Part shown: one piece after another, positions 25,808 to 33,669 of the stretch | Position numbering within the stretch: the stretch's first letter is position 1 | Layout: each line of letters opens with the position of its first letter | DNA from: Streptomyces misionensis | GTDB lineage: Bacteria; Actinomycetota; Actinomycetes; Streptomycetales; Streptomycetaceae | Length of the DNA: 51,406 nucleotides | Reading direction: 5' to 3' | Assembly: GCF_007896895.1 (NCBI RefSeq) | Contig: NZ_VOGW01000174.1 | Coordinates: 11,205-62,610 of the forward strand | Position numbers and translations under genes: made by a program | The notes under the pieces: model-generated | The model's database searches: none | Told to the model about the DNA's origin: nothing | What the model saw: only the letters and a program-made list of their open reading frames with translations

Positions 25808-26299
25808 CTACTCGGCCAGCTCCTCCAGCAGTCGCACGGTGTGCAGACCGGCGCGCAGATACGCCACGAACAGCTCGTTGTGCAGCGCCCACGCCGAGCG
25901 GCGGGCCCGGATCAGCCGGATGGCCTCGTCCACCGCCGCGCCCCGCTGGACCAGGGCGTGCGCCACGACCAGCCCCGAGCGGTTGTAGCCGTGGTAGCAG
26001 CGCACCAGCACCAGGCGGCCGGCGTCCAGCGACTCGTTCGCCGCCCGCGCCAGCCGGATCACCCCGGCGAGCTGGGTGCCGTCCAGCGGGCCGTCCGGTA
26101 TCGGCCACACATGGTGCTCCACGCCCGGGTCGGGGCCGTACCCCGGAAGCCGCAGCAGCGTCTGCACCACATCGAACTCGTCCCGTACGACGGCCGTCTC
26201 CAGCCGCCCCGTACACGCCCGGTACTCGTGCCCGCCCATCCACAGGCCGGGCACGATCTCGTTCCACGGGCTCCGTGGAGCCGGCACGTCGGGCTGCAT
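25808..26299 (-). CDS. Dual-specificity-type protein phosphatase
   Basis: A 163-residue cytosolic phosphatase. The P-loop VRCYHGYNRSGLV gives C101-x5-R107, the cysteine-phosphatase signature; the upstream WPIPDGPLD supplies the general-acid loop aspartate. It probably acts on phosphotyrosine or mixed phosphoproteins. ATG at 26299 was chosen since the family N-terminus (EIVPGLWMGGHEY) follows quickly; the longer open frame upstream is antisense to the next gene. No strong ribosome site is seen. It is divergent from the NERD-like gene. Confidence 0.85.
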   Translation of the reverse strand: MQPDVPAPRSPWNEIVPGLWMGGHEYRACTGRLETAVVRDEFDVVQTLLRLPGYGPDPGVEHHVWPIPDGPLDGTQLAGVIRLARAANESLDAGRLVLVRCYHGYNRSGLVVAHALVQRGAAVDEAIRLIRARRSAWALHNELFVAYLRAGLHTVRLLEELAE

Positions 26300-26413
26300 T
26301 CCGCGGGTCCGCAACGGCGCCTCCCCAACTCCCCTGCGCAGGGCCGGTCTCCACGGTAACCGGTCTTGCCCCGCACGTACCCGGCCTGTTCCCATGGTCG
26401 AGGGGTGATGCGC

Positions 26414-27217
26414 ATGAGCGGACTGCGCGTGGTGCCGGCCCGCCGCGGCGGCCGGGAACGGCTGTACGTCTGCCGCCCGGACGGCGGCAACGTGGCCTGG
26501 TACGACCGGGACACCGGCCGGGTGAACCTGCTCGGCGAGGACGAGCGGGACCGCGTCCTCGAAGCCCTCGGACCCTTCCTCGCCGGCCCGGTGACCGTGG
26601 GCCCGCCCCCGGTTCCCACGCCCGCCGAACTCGCCCGGCTCAGCCTGCACCCGGACGACGACCTCGCGCCCAACCGCCCCGGCGAGGCCCTGCTGATCGC
26701 CCTCGACCGCGACCCCGGCCCCGCGCACCGGCTGCGCCCCGACCCGCGCCGCCGTGCCCTGCTGGCCGAGCAGACCGTCGGCGACGTCCTGGACGGCATG
26801 GAGGGCGCCGGCTGGCACACCCTGCACTCGCTGCCCCTGCCCGGCGGCGACCGCGTCCACCATCTGCTGATCGGCCCCGGCGGCCTGTTCGCCGTGCACG
26901 CCCTGTACGCCCGCGGGGCGCGGGTGCGCGTCGCCGACCCCATGGTCGCCGTGGGCCGGCGCCCGGCCGAGCCGCTGCTGCGCCTGCTGCGCGCCCAGGC
27001 CGACCGGGCCTCCTACGCCCTGACCGCCGAGGTCCGCCCGGTCCTCGTCCCGACCGCCCCGGCCGGGGTGACCCTGACCGCCGTGCCCCGGGGCGTGCGC
27101 GTCCTGCCCGACGAGGAGCTGGCGGGCCTGACCCGGCTGGGCGGCGTGCTGAAACCGGCGGACGTGGAGGCGCTGCACGCGATGGCGCGCGACCGGCGCA
27201 CCTGGGAGAGGGTCTAG
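26414..27217 (+). CDS. NERD-like (nuclease-related domain) protein
   Basis: A 267-residue soluble protein. The C-terminal half looks like a NERD domain: GDVLDGMEGAGWHTLHSLPL, DRVHHLLIGPGGLFAVHAL, then RPVLVPTAP and VRVLPDEELAGL. NERD is related to restriction-endonuclease-like folds, yet the usual lysine in the core is not clear here, so nuclease activity is uncertain. The N-terminal part (ERLYVCRPDGGNVAWYDRDT) looks like a small beta module. ATG 26414 is favoured because GAGGGG lies eight bases upstream; ATG 26408 is the alternative. Confidence 0.72.
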   Translation: MSGLRVVPARRGGRERLYVCRPDGGNVAWYDRDTGRVNLLGEDERDRVLEALGPFLAGPVTVGPPPVPTPAELARLSLHPDDDLAPNRPGEALLIALDRDPGPAHRLRPDPRRRALLAEQTVGDVLDGMEGAGWHTLHSLPLPGGDRVHHLLIGPGGLFAVHALYARGARVRVADPMVAVGRRPAEPLLRLLRAQADRASYALTAEVRPVLVPTAPAGVTLTAVPRGVRVLPDEELAGLTRLGGVLKPADVEALHAMARDRRTWERV

Positions 27218-27296
27218 GGGTATCGGGGAAAGCCCGGTATCGGGGGAAGCCCCAGCGGTATCGGGGGAAGCCTCAGCGGTATCGGGGAAGGCCCTA
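27218..27296. repeat. Short tandem repeat between NERD-like and LigD genes
   Basis: Four imperfect copies of a 20-21-base unit built on GGTATCGGGGGAAGCC fill the space between the two convergent stop codons. No strong hairpin forms within a unit. It is a minisatellite-like patch, possibly of variable copy number. Confidence 0.7.
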
Positions 27297-28181
27297 GGGG
27301 AGGGGCGCGGCCCGGCTCCGGTCCAGCAGTGGGGCCAGCAGGTCGCCGTGGTCCGCCAGGCGCGGGGCGATGTCCCCGGCCCGGAACTCCAGCCGGGCCG
27401 GCGAGCGGCACTCGGCGACCTCGTCCCAGGTCACCGGCGTGGAGACCAGCGGGGCGTGGCGGGCGCGCACGGTGTAGGGGGTGGCCGTGGTCTTGCGGGC
27501 CGCGTTCTGGCTCCAGTCCACGAACACCTTCCCCGGCCGCAGGCTCCTGGTCATCCGGTGCACCACCAGCCGGGGCAGTGCCCGCTCCGCCTCCACCGCG
27601 AGCGCCTTGGCGTACTCGCTGGTGCGCTCCGAGGAGGCGCCGCGCACCGCCGCCAGCAGGTGCAGCCCCTTGGACCCGGCCGTCTTGGGGTGCGCCTCGA
27701 TGCCGTCCGCCGCGAGCCGCTCGCGCAGCCACAGGGCGACCTCGCAGCACTGCACGACCGTCGCGGGCGTCCCCGGATCGAGGTCGAAGACCAGCCGGTC
27801 GGCCTCGTCCGGGGACTGCACCAGCCACTGGTGCGTGTGGAACTCGGTGACCAGGTTCGCCGCCCACACCAGGCTCGGCAGGTCCTGCACGACGACCATC
27901 CGGGCCGGAGCGTCCGCCGACGAGCGCGGCACCTCGGCGGTCATGACCCACTCGGGTGTGCCCGGCGGCACGTTCTTGGTGAAGAACACCTGGCCGTCGG
28001 GCCCGTCCGGGTAGCGCAGGAAGGACACCGCGCGGTCGCGCAGGTGCGGCAGCAGCGCGTCGGCGGTGGTCGCGTAGTAGTGCACCAGCTCGGCCTTGGT
28101 GAAGCCGGTCTCCGGATACAGCACCTTCTCCAGATTGCTCAGTGCCACCCGTCGCCCCGCCACCTCTGTGATAGGCGTCAT
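27294..28181 (-). CDS. LigD-type NHEJ polymerase (archaeo-eukaryotic primase fold)
   Basis: A 295-residue stand-alone polymerase domain of the LigD family, without ligase or phosphoesterase domains. Motifs: LVFDLDPG (metal-binding DxD), KTAGSKGLHLLAA and KVFVDWSQN. It would add ribo- or deoxynucleotides at broken ends during non-homologous end joining. It is divergent from ku with a short shared promoter region, as in other Streptomyces. ATG at 28181 begins MTPITEVAGRRVALSN, matching family N-termini. The ATP-dependent ligase component must be elsewhere. Confidence 0.93.
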   Translation of the reverse strand: MTPITEVAGRRVALSNLEKVLYPETGFTKAELVHYYATTADALLPHLRDRAVSFLRYPDGPDGQVFFTKNVPPGTPEWVMTAEVPRSSADAPARMVVVQDLPSLVWAANLVTEFHTHQWLVQSPDEADRLVFDLDPGTPATVVQCCEVALWLRERLAADGIEAHPKTAGSKGLHLLAAVRGASSERTSEYAKALAVEAERALPRLVVHRMTRSLRPGKVFVDWSQNAARKTTATPYTVRARHAPLVSTPVTWDEVAECRSPARLEFRAGDIAPRLADHGDLLAPLLDRSRAAPLP

Positions 28182-28234
28182 ACGATGACAATCCCAGACA
28201 AACCGCGATGCGTGGGAAAGGACGGGTGCGGCAC

Positions 28235-29293
28235 GTGCGATCGATATGGAACGGCGCCATCTCCTTCGGGCTGGTCAGCATCCCGATCAAGCTGGTCAAC
28301 GCGACCGAGAGCCACGCGATCTCCTTCCGCCAGATCCACACCGAGGACAACGGCCGCATCCGCTACCGCAAGGTGTGCGAGGTGGAGGACCGCGAGGTCA
28401 GCCAGTCCGAGATCGGCAAGGGGTACGAGGACGCGGACGGCACGATCATCCCGATCACCGACGAGGACCTGGCCCACCTGCCCATCCCCACCACCCGCAC
28501 CATCGAGATCGTCGCGTTCCTGCCGGCCGACAGGATCGACCCGATCCAGATGGGCACCGCCTACTACCTGGCCGCCGCCGGAGCCCCCGCCGCCAAGCCG
28601 TACACCCTGCTGCGCGAGGCCCTGAAGCGCGGCGACAAGGTGGCCGTCGCCAAGTTCGCGCTGCGCGGCCGCGAGCGCCTGGGCATGCTCCGGATCGCCG
28701 ACGAGGCGCTCGTCCTGCACGCCCTGCTCTGGCCGGACGAGGTACGGGCTCCCGAGGGCGTCGCCCCCGACGCGAACGTCACCATCCGCGACAAGGAGCT
28801 CGATCTCGCGGACGCCCTGATGGACACCCTCGGGGAGGTCGATCTGGAGGACCTGCGCGACGAGTACCGGGAGGCGCTGGAGGAGGTCATCGCCGCCAAG
28901 GCCGCCGGCGAGGCCCCGCCCGAAGCCCCCGCCCCCGCGGCCGGCGGGAAGGTCCTCGACCTGATGGCCGCCCTGGAGAACAGCGTCCGCGCCGCCCGCG
29001 CGTCCCGCGCGCCGGGGTCCGCGGGCGACGCCGAGGTCAGGTCCCTGCGGCGCGGTGGCGGCACTCCGAAGGAGACGGGCGCCAGGAAGTCCACGGCCGC
29101 GGCGAAGAAGACCGCCGCCAAGAAGACGGCCGCGGCGCGGAAGACGGCCGCCGAGCCGGCCCGCGCGTCGAAGAAGAGCACGGCGAAGTCGGCCACGGCG
29201 AAATCGGGCACGGCGAAATCGGGCAGGGCGAAGTCGGGCACGGGCAAGAAGGCCCAGGCGAAGAAGACGGCGTCCGGGAAGCGGCCGGCGTGA
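28235..29293 (+). CDS. ku: Ku DNA-end-binding protein
   Basis: Bacterial Ku that forms a ring on double-strand DNA ends and recruits LigD-type enzymes. The core (RSIWNGAISFGLVSIPIKLV at the N-terminus to about residue 260) is complete. The C-terminus from about residue 275 is a long lysine/alanine-rich tail with KKTAA and AKSGT repeats, which in other Streptomyces Ku proteins is thought to aid DNA binding. Starts at GTG 28235, 28226 or ATG 28208 are all in frame; 28235 gives the family N-terminus VRSIWNG. Confidence 0.93.
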   Translation: MRSIWNGAISFGLVSIPIKLVNATESHAISFRQIHTEDNGRIRYRKVCEVEDREVSQSEIGKGYEDADGTIIPITDEDLAHLPIPTTRTIEIVAFLPADRIDPIQMGTAYYLAAAGAPAAKPYTLLREALKRGDKVAVAKFALRGRERLGMLRIADEALVLHALLWPDEVRAPEGVAPDANVTIRDKELDLADALMDTLGEVDLEDLRDEYREALEEVIAAKAAGEAPPEAPAPAAGGKVLDLMAALENSVRAARASRAPGSAGDAEVRSLRRGGGTPKETGARKSTAAAKKTAAKKTAAARKTAAEPARASKKSTAKSATAKSGTAKSGRAKSGTGKKAQAKKTASGKRPA

Positions 29294-29332
29294 ACACGGC
29301 CGGACGGCCGACGGCGGGGCGCGGACGCTCCG

Positions 29333-29795
29333 TCAGCGCTCCCCGGCCACCGGCACCCGCGCGCCCAGCACCCCTCGGCGCGCGGCCCCGCCCACAGCGC
29401 GGCCGGCAGCGGTTCGCGGAACCGGGCCGTCCCGTCGGCCACTTCGGCGGCCGAGCGGGCGCCGAGCGGCACCCCGGCGACGGCCGGGTGGCCGAGCGGG
29501 AACCGCGACGCGGCGCGGCGCGGCGGCACCCCGTGCCGGGCGCACACCTCCCGCACCCGCACCGCCCGCGCCACCGACTCCGGTGGCGCGGCGGCGTGGT
29601 CGTACATCGCGCCCGGCCCCGGTCCGGCCTGCAGACCGGAGTGGAACACCCCGCCCACGAGCACGCTGCGACCGCGCGCGGCGGCCTCGAACAGGCGGGC
29701 GGTGAGCGCGGAGGTGTCCGGCACGGGGCAGCGGCCCGCGCAGCACCACGTGGACATCGGTGTCCCGGAGGAACCCCGCTCGCCGGCCGGGGGAG
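29333..29795 (-). pseudogene. Aldo/keto reductase, truncated and frameshifted
   Basis: The C-terminal half of an aldo/keto reductase (fucose-dehydrogenase-like): FLRDTDVHVVL, then AGRCPVPDTSALTARLFEAA, SVLVGGVFHSGL, HGVPPRRAASRFPLGHP and VLGARVPVAGER. Reading this needs two frame changes, near 29,740 and near 29,371, the second at a run of G where one G seems missing. The N-terminal half, with the catalytic Asp/Tyr/Lys/His, is absent; the fragment begins right at the stop of the neighbouring membrane gene. Non-functional. Confidence 0.78.
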
Positions 29796-29804
29796 CGCGC
29801 GTGC

Positions 29805-30164
29805 TCAGCCGGTGGAGCGCGCCCCCGGCGCCCGCAGCCTGCGGACGAGCAGGCCGAGCAGCGTGGCGTTGACCAGGCCGCACAGCGCCACGCCGGCGGA
29901 GAAGACCAGCGGGCTCAGCCAGGAGGGCAGGAAGTCCGGGAACGCCGGTGCGAAGAGGACGAAGCTGAGCGGGGCGGTGGCCATGAGCGGCCAGATCCCC
30001 GCGAACCCCGGGTCCGGCGACAGGTACACGGCGTACAGGAAGAACCCCAGCGCCACCGCGACCACGGCCAGGTACCCGCGGGCGAGCCAGTTGTCCACGG
30101 CGGGCGCCGGCAGGGCCTTCAGCGGCCCGCGCGGGGCGCGGGATCGGGGGGACACGTTCGGCAT
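29805..30164 (-). CDS. SCO4225-like small membrane protein
   Basis: A 119-residue protein with three hydrophobic stretches (GYLAVVAVALGFFLYAVYL, PLMATAPLSFVLFA, PLVFSAGVALCGLVNATLLG) after a basic N-terminus (MPNVSPRSRAPRGPLK). The pattern fits the SCO4225 family of Streptomyces membrane proteins of unknown function. ATG 30164 has AAGGA seven bases upstream. It is the only intact gene within the decayed stretch 29.3-31.8 kb. Confidence 0.72.
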   Translation of the reverse strand: MPNVSPRSRAPRGPLKALPAPAVDNWLARGYLAVVAVALGFFLYAVYLSPDPGFAGIWPLMATAPLSFVLFAPAFPDFLPSWLSPLVFSAGVALCGLVNATLLGLLVRRLRAPGARSTG

Positions 30165-30294
30165 CGTGGTTCCTTCTGGTCGGTCGGGACTGCCGGTTCC
30201 CACGATGGATCGCACGGCACGCTCGGACATGAGTACGCGTACTCACCGGGACGGCGGCGCTGCCTATCCGGAGCCGGACGGGCACACGGACCCG

Positions 30295-30470
30295 TCACCG
30301 CTGCGCGGTGGGCCGTACCACGATCTCGTCGACGTCGACGTCGACGTCGACCTCGTCCGGCTGGGCGACGGCGTAGGCGAGGACGTCCGCGATCGCCGCG
30401 GGGTCCGGCGCCATGGCGTTCTGGCGGGCCGGCAGCGCGGCCCGCGCGTCGGGGTTCCCGCGCCTGCTCC
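30295..30470 (-). pseudogene. Short-chain dehydrogenase, C-terminal fragment
   Basis: About 55 codons reading NPDARAALPARQNAMAPDPA, then IADVLAYAVAQPDEVDV... and EIVVRPTAQR before TGA. This is the typical C-terminus of SDR oxidoreductases that end in EI(V/L)VRPTAQ. An expanded GTCGAC repeat (30328-30351) adds extra DV units. The first 200 or so residues, with the NADP-binding and Tyr-x3-Lys motifs, are missing; upstream the sequence turns into an oppositely oriented regulator gene. Confidence 0.72.
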
Positions 30471-30886
30471 GGCCGCGCCCGGCCTACATCATCGCGGGCG
30501 ACCACGATGTGCTCAGCCGCAACGAGGCGGCCGGCGAACCGTTCCCGAACCTCGCCGCGACCCAGGAGCGGCCCGCCAACCTCGCCCGCCGGACCTTCCT
30601 CGAACCCGCGGCCCGGGAGATCGCCGTCGACCGGGAGCGGGAGGCACTCGCCCGGCTGCGGACCCTGGCCGCACGCCACCCGGGCGACCCCCACCACACA
30701 CGGCTGATCGACGACCTGCACGCGGGCAGCGAGCAGGTGCGCGCCGGGTGGCCGCGGTACGACGTGCGGGTGCGCCAGGGCGGCCGCAAACCGCTGCGTC
30801 CCCCGGGACGCGAGCCGGCCGAGTTCGTCTACACCGCGTTCCACCTGGCCGAACAGCCGGAACTGACGCTGGTCGCCTACACCTGA
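30461..30886 (+). pseudogene. XRE/MmyB-type regulator, ligand-domain fragment
   Basis: From RPRPAYIIAGDHDVLSRNEA to ...ELTLVAYT the frame encodes the C-terminal MmyB-like ligand-binding domain of Xre-family regulators (ALARLRTLAARHPGDP, WPRYDVR, AFHLAEQPELTLVAYT). The N-terminal helix-turn-helix is missing, and no proper start is present. In Streptomyces such regulators often sit divergent to an SDR gene; here the 5' halves of both genes and the shared promoter are gone. Confidence 0.75.
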
Positions 30887-30914
30887 CACACCCGGGGCGG
30901 TCCGGCGCCCCGGT

Positions 30915-30981
30915 GTCACACGGACGGGCCGGGGCGGTCCGGCACCCCGGGCGTCACACGGACGGGCCAGGGCGGTCCGGC
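30915..30981. repeat. 29-bp direct repeat
   Basis: Bases 30915-30943 and 30953-30981 match at 28 of 29 positions; a third, partial copy lies at 30892-30912. The second copy contains the TGA of the DUF2264 remnant. The repeat separates the two remnants that converge here. Confidence 0.7.
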
Positions 30982-31840
30982 GCCCGTCCGTCGCGCAGCG
31001 CGCCGGGCAGACCGGGCAGCGCGCGCCAGTCGAGCCGCACCGGACGGCCGCCCCCGCCGTCGGCCGTGGCGCGCACGTCGGCCGCCAGCCAGTGGGTGCC
31101 CGGCGCAAGCGCGCCGCGCAGCATCGGCAGCGCGGTACGGGGCCACAGCAGATGGCCGTTCGGGTCGGGCCGCAGGACCTCGCCGACCCGCACGCCCGGC
31201 AAGTCCCCGATGGAGCCAGTGAGTTCACCGCAGGCGGCCCGCGCGCCGGAACCCTCGGCGTCCGTGCCGGCGCCGTCCGGAGGGACCGCGAAGCCGCCCT
31301 CGACGGCGTGCAGCGGACCGGGGGTGACCAGACGGTGGACGCGGACGTGCCGGCCGGCCCCCGCGGGCAGCAGCCGGGTGTCGACGGTGACATCGGGCCA
31401 GGGCAGCCAGCGGGCGTGCACTCTCTACGCGGTCACCGAGCGGGACACGCCGGCCACCCGGGACCGCCAGTGCAGGCCGTCGTCGCTGAGCAGCAGCGTG
31501 CTGTCCGGGCCCGCGGTCTCGGCGCCGAGCGGACCGGTGGCGACGGAGCACCCGAAGGCCGTCGAATACGCGAACTTGCCGTACTTCGCCGGTGCGTTGC
31601 GCACCCAGGTGTCGGCGGTGCAGGCGGGCGGCGCGGTGGTGTGCCCGCCGCCGTGCTGGACCAGCAGGCCCGCCCGGGGCTGCGGGTGCACGGCGTCCGC
31701 GGCGGGCAGCGGCTCCTCCTCGCCGGCCCAGAACGGGTACCCGGCGGGCAGCGCGAGCGGCAGAAACGCAGGTACGCCCAACGGGCGCTGTCGACACCGG
31801 ACTTGTGTTCGGCCGCGTGCGGGGAGACGTCTCGGCTTAG
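30954..31840 (-). pseudogene. DUF2264 family protein, 5'-truncated with frameshift and internal stop
   Basis: The C-terminal half of a DUF2264 protein, a family thought to be related to polysaccharide-degrading enzymes. Segments in order: AAEHKSGVDSARWAYLRF, a one-base loss near 31,763, LPLALPAGYPFWAGEEEPLP, APAKYGKFAYSTAFG, then an in-frame TAG at 31425-31427, and ARWLPWPDVTVDTRLLPAG to the end. The N-terminal half is missing; the frame opens just after a TAA at 31841. Three independent lesions make it a clear pseudogene. Confidence 0.78.
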
Positions 31841-31905
31841 TTAGTGTGATGAGCTGATCAATTGGTTACGATCGCTGCGTGTGTGCGGCTGACCTCACCC
31901 AGGGC

Positions 31906-32949
31906 ATGGCGGATTCCGTGCCGGATACCGGTGTCCCGGCGAGGGTGCTCGTGTGCCCGGCGTACGGGAGCGCGGAATCACGAAGGCATTGGCGTGACAC
32001 GCTCGAACAGGAAGTGGCCTTTGTCGACGCGCCGTTGACGAGATACCTGTCGCCTCGGCAACGCGACCAGCTCAGCCGCCTCCATCCAGCGGGGACGGCC
32101 CGCTTCTGGGGCGCCACCGCGACTCACGACAAGGCGATGTCCAAGGTGCGCACGGGTGACGTGGCGCTGTTCACCGGGGCGAAGAAGGTACGTGCCGTGG
32201 GCGAGGTCGGCGCCGTCTTCGTCAACGGCGAGGTCGCCGACGTGCTCTGGCCTCCGTCACCCGGCGGGAAGAGCTGGCACACGGTGTACAGCCTGCGCGA
32301 CTTCGTACGGGCCGAGGTTCCGTACGAGGAACTGGCCGAACTGATCGGGTATGCCAAGAACTACGCATTTCCGGGCCAACTGGTACTGGAAGGCGACAAG
32401 GCCCGGGCCGTCATCGAAGGGCTGGGCATCACGACCAGGACCGAACTCGAGCGACTCGGGGCCGAGAGGCCACCTGCCCGCGACCCGCTTCCGTCCCAGC
32501 GCACCCGCCTGGAACAGCAGCACACCCCGATCGTCACCTTCGAGCGTGCGGCGTCGACGACCCTTTACCGGCGCGACGAACAGCCGTTGGTCACGGAGTA
32601 CTGCGCCACCCTCGCCACCACTCCCGAACGCTTCCGCTCTCCCGTGGGCCTCTGTGACATCTATGTGCAGGACCCTGCCGGTGTGGAGGTGATCGAAGCG
32701 AAGAGCCGCACCGAGCACGCGTACGTCCGCGAGGCACTCTCCCAACTGCTGGACTACGCCCCCCACAGCCCCCGCCCCGTGGACCGACTCGCCGTACTGG
32801 TCCCTGCCCCCCTCGACGAGCGGGAGCTGCAACTGCTGCACCGGTACGGCGTCGACTGCATTCACCGGGTGTCCCCGGGGGTCTTCAGGCGCGTTCCGGC
32901 CCCGGACGACAGACGGCGCCTGATGAAGAGGGCGTGGACGGACAACTGA
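31906..32949 (+). CDS. EVE/PUA-like plus PD-(D/E)XK nuclease protein (putative restriction enzyme)
   Basis: A 347-residue protein that joins two modules. The N-terminal part contains ARFWGATATHDKAMSKVRTG, then GDVALFTGAKKVRAVGEV, resembling EVE/ASCH-like PUA folds that read modified bases. The C-terminal part holds D251 in GLCDIYV followed by E264-A-K266 in EVIEAK, the D-x12-E-x-K core of the PD-(D/E)XK nuclease fold, and an EALSQLLDYA helix. Such a pair suggests modification-dependent cleavage of foreign DNA. The start is uncertain (GTG 31879, ATG 31906, GTG 31918; none has a strong ribosome site). The gene stands alone. I infer function from motifs only. Confidence 0.68.
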   Translation: MADSVPDTGVPARVLVCPAYGSAESRRHWRDTLEQEVAFVDAPLTRYLSPRQRDQLSRLHPAGTARFWGATATHDKAMSKVRTGDVALFTGAKKVRAVGEVGAVFVNGEVADVLWPPSPGGKSWHTVYSLRDFVRAEVPYEELAELIGYAKNYAFPGQLVLEGDKARAVIEGLGITTRTELERLGAERPPARDPLPSQRTRLEQQHTPIVTFERAASTTLYRRDEQPLVTEYCATLATTPERFRSPVGLCDIYVQDPAGVEVIEAKSRTEHAYVREALSQLLDYAPHSPRPVDRLAVLVPAPLDERELQLLHRYGVDCIHRVSPGVFRRVPAPDDRRRLMKRAWTDN

Positions 32950-33299
32950 GTCCGTCCGCCGTCCTGTCTCCTCCGGAACGCGTCCGCGGCCGCCCCGCGA
33001 TGCCGTGTCTTGTGCGCCGGCCGCCGGTGGACCGACGGCCGGCGCATGCTCTCCGACGGGCCGGCCACACCCGACCGGCGTCCCGGATCGCTGTACGCGG
33101 GACGGATCACCGAGCGACGCGCCAACCGCGGAAACGCCCAGGCCGACCGGCAATGCGCCATCGCCCCGCCAAACCCACCCCGCCTCGGCGCCTGGCCGTC
33201 GATCGGGCATGCCCGACACGCCCGCAGCCAAAGGCGCCGCAGACACGGCCCCCTCCGCGGTCACTATGAGACGAAGCCGATATTGTCCTTACCAGGGCA
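32950..33299. other. Intergenic region upstream of the feo operon
   Basis: About 350 bases with no convincing gene. Base composition drops toward AT-richness from 33,265 on (TATGAG, GATATTGT), as expected of a promoter, and ends in the iron box. Confidence 0.5.
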
Positions 33300-33318
33300 A
33301 AAGGTTAGCCTTCCCTAA
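33300..33318 (+). promoter_or_regulatory. Iron box (DmdR/DtxR-type operator)
   Basis: AAAGGTTAGCCTTCCCTAA matches 14 of 19 bases of the DtxR/DmdR iron-box consensus TTAGGTTAGGCTAACCTAA, including both GGTTAG and CCTAA half-sites. It lies just upstream of feoA, so ferrous-iron uptake here is predicted to be repressed by DmdR1 with Fe(II). Confidence 0.82.
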
Positions 33319-33351
33319 GTTGATGAGGGTGATCCCGGTGTGAGGATGGCG

Positions 33352-33669
33352 ATGGTCTCAGTGCAGTTGGGTACGCGCCGCAAGAGCGGTCCGTCCGGGC
33401 CGGTGGACTCCGCGCCGGTGGACTCCGGCCCGGACGCACGGCTTTCGGACCTGCGCCCCGGAACGAGCGGACGGATCACCGGCATCGAGGAGTCCGTCGA
33501 GCCGAGCACCGCACGGCGCCTGTTCGACCTGGGGTTCGCCCCCGGCGCCGAGGTCACCGTGCTGCGCCGGGCCCCGCTCGGCGACCCCGTCGTCTACCAG
33601 GTCGTGGAGTACGAGATCGCCCTGCGCAAGGAGCAGGCCGCCGGCATCCGGGTACGGCGCACCGCATGA
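33352..33669 (+). CDS. feoA: Ferrous iron transport accessory protein FeoA
   Basis: A 105-residue SH3-like FeoA with an unusual N-terminal extension (about 35 residues, GPSGPVDSAPVDSGPDARL). The core LSDLRPGTSGRITGIEE, RRLFDLGFAPGAEVTVLRRA and EYEIALRKEQAAGIRV is typical. FeoA binds the membrane transporter FeoB and supports Fe(II) uptake. ATG 33352 is used since GAGG lies six bases upstream; GTG 33340 and ATG 33346 are in frame too. The stop overlaps feoB (ATGA). Controlled by the iron box upstream. Confidence 0.9.
   Translation: MVSVQLGTRRKSGPSGPVDSAPVDSGPDARLSDLRPGTSGRITGIEESVEPSTARRLFDLGFAPGAEVTVLRRAPLGDPVVYQVVEYEIALRKEQAAGIRVRRTA

Noticed and set aside
30328..30351. GTCGAC hexanucleotide array as a regulatory site
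   Set aside because: It lies inside the SDR reading frame and encodes extra Asp-Val units, so it is best seen as repeat expansion in coding DNA.
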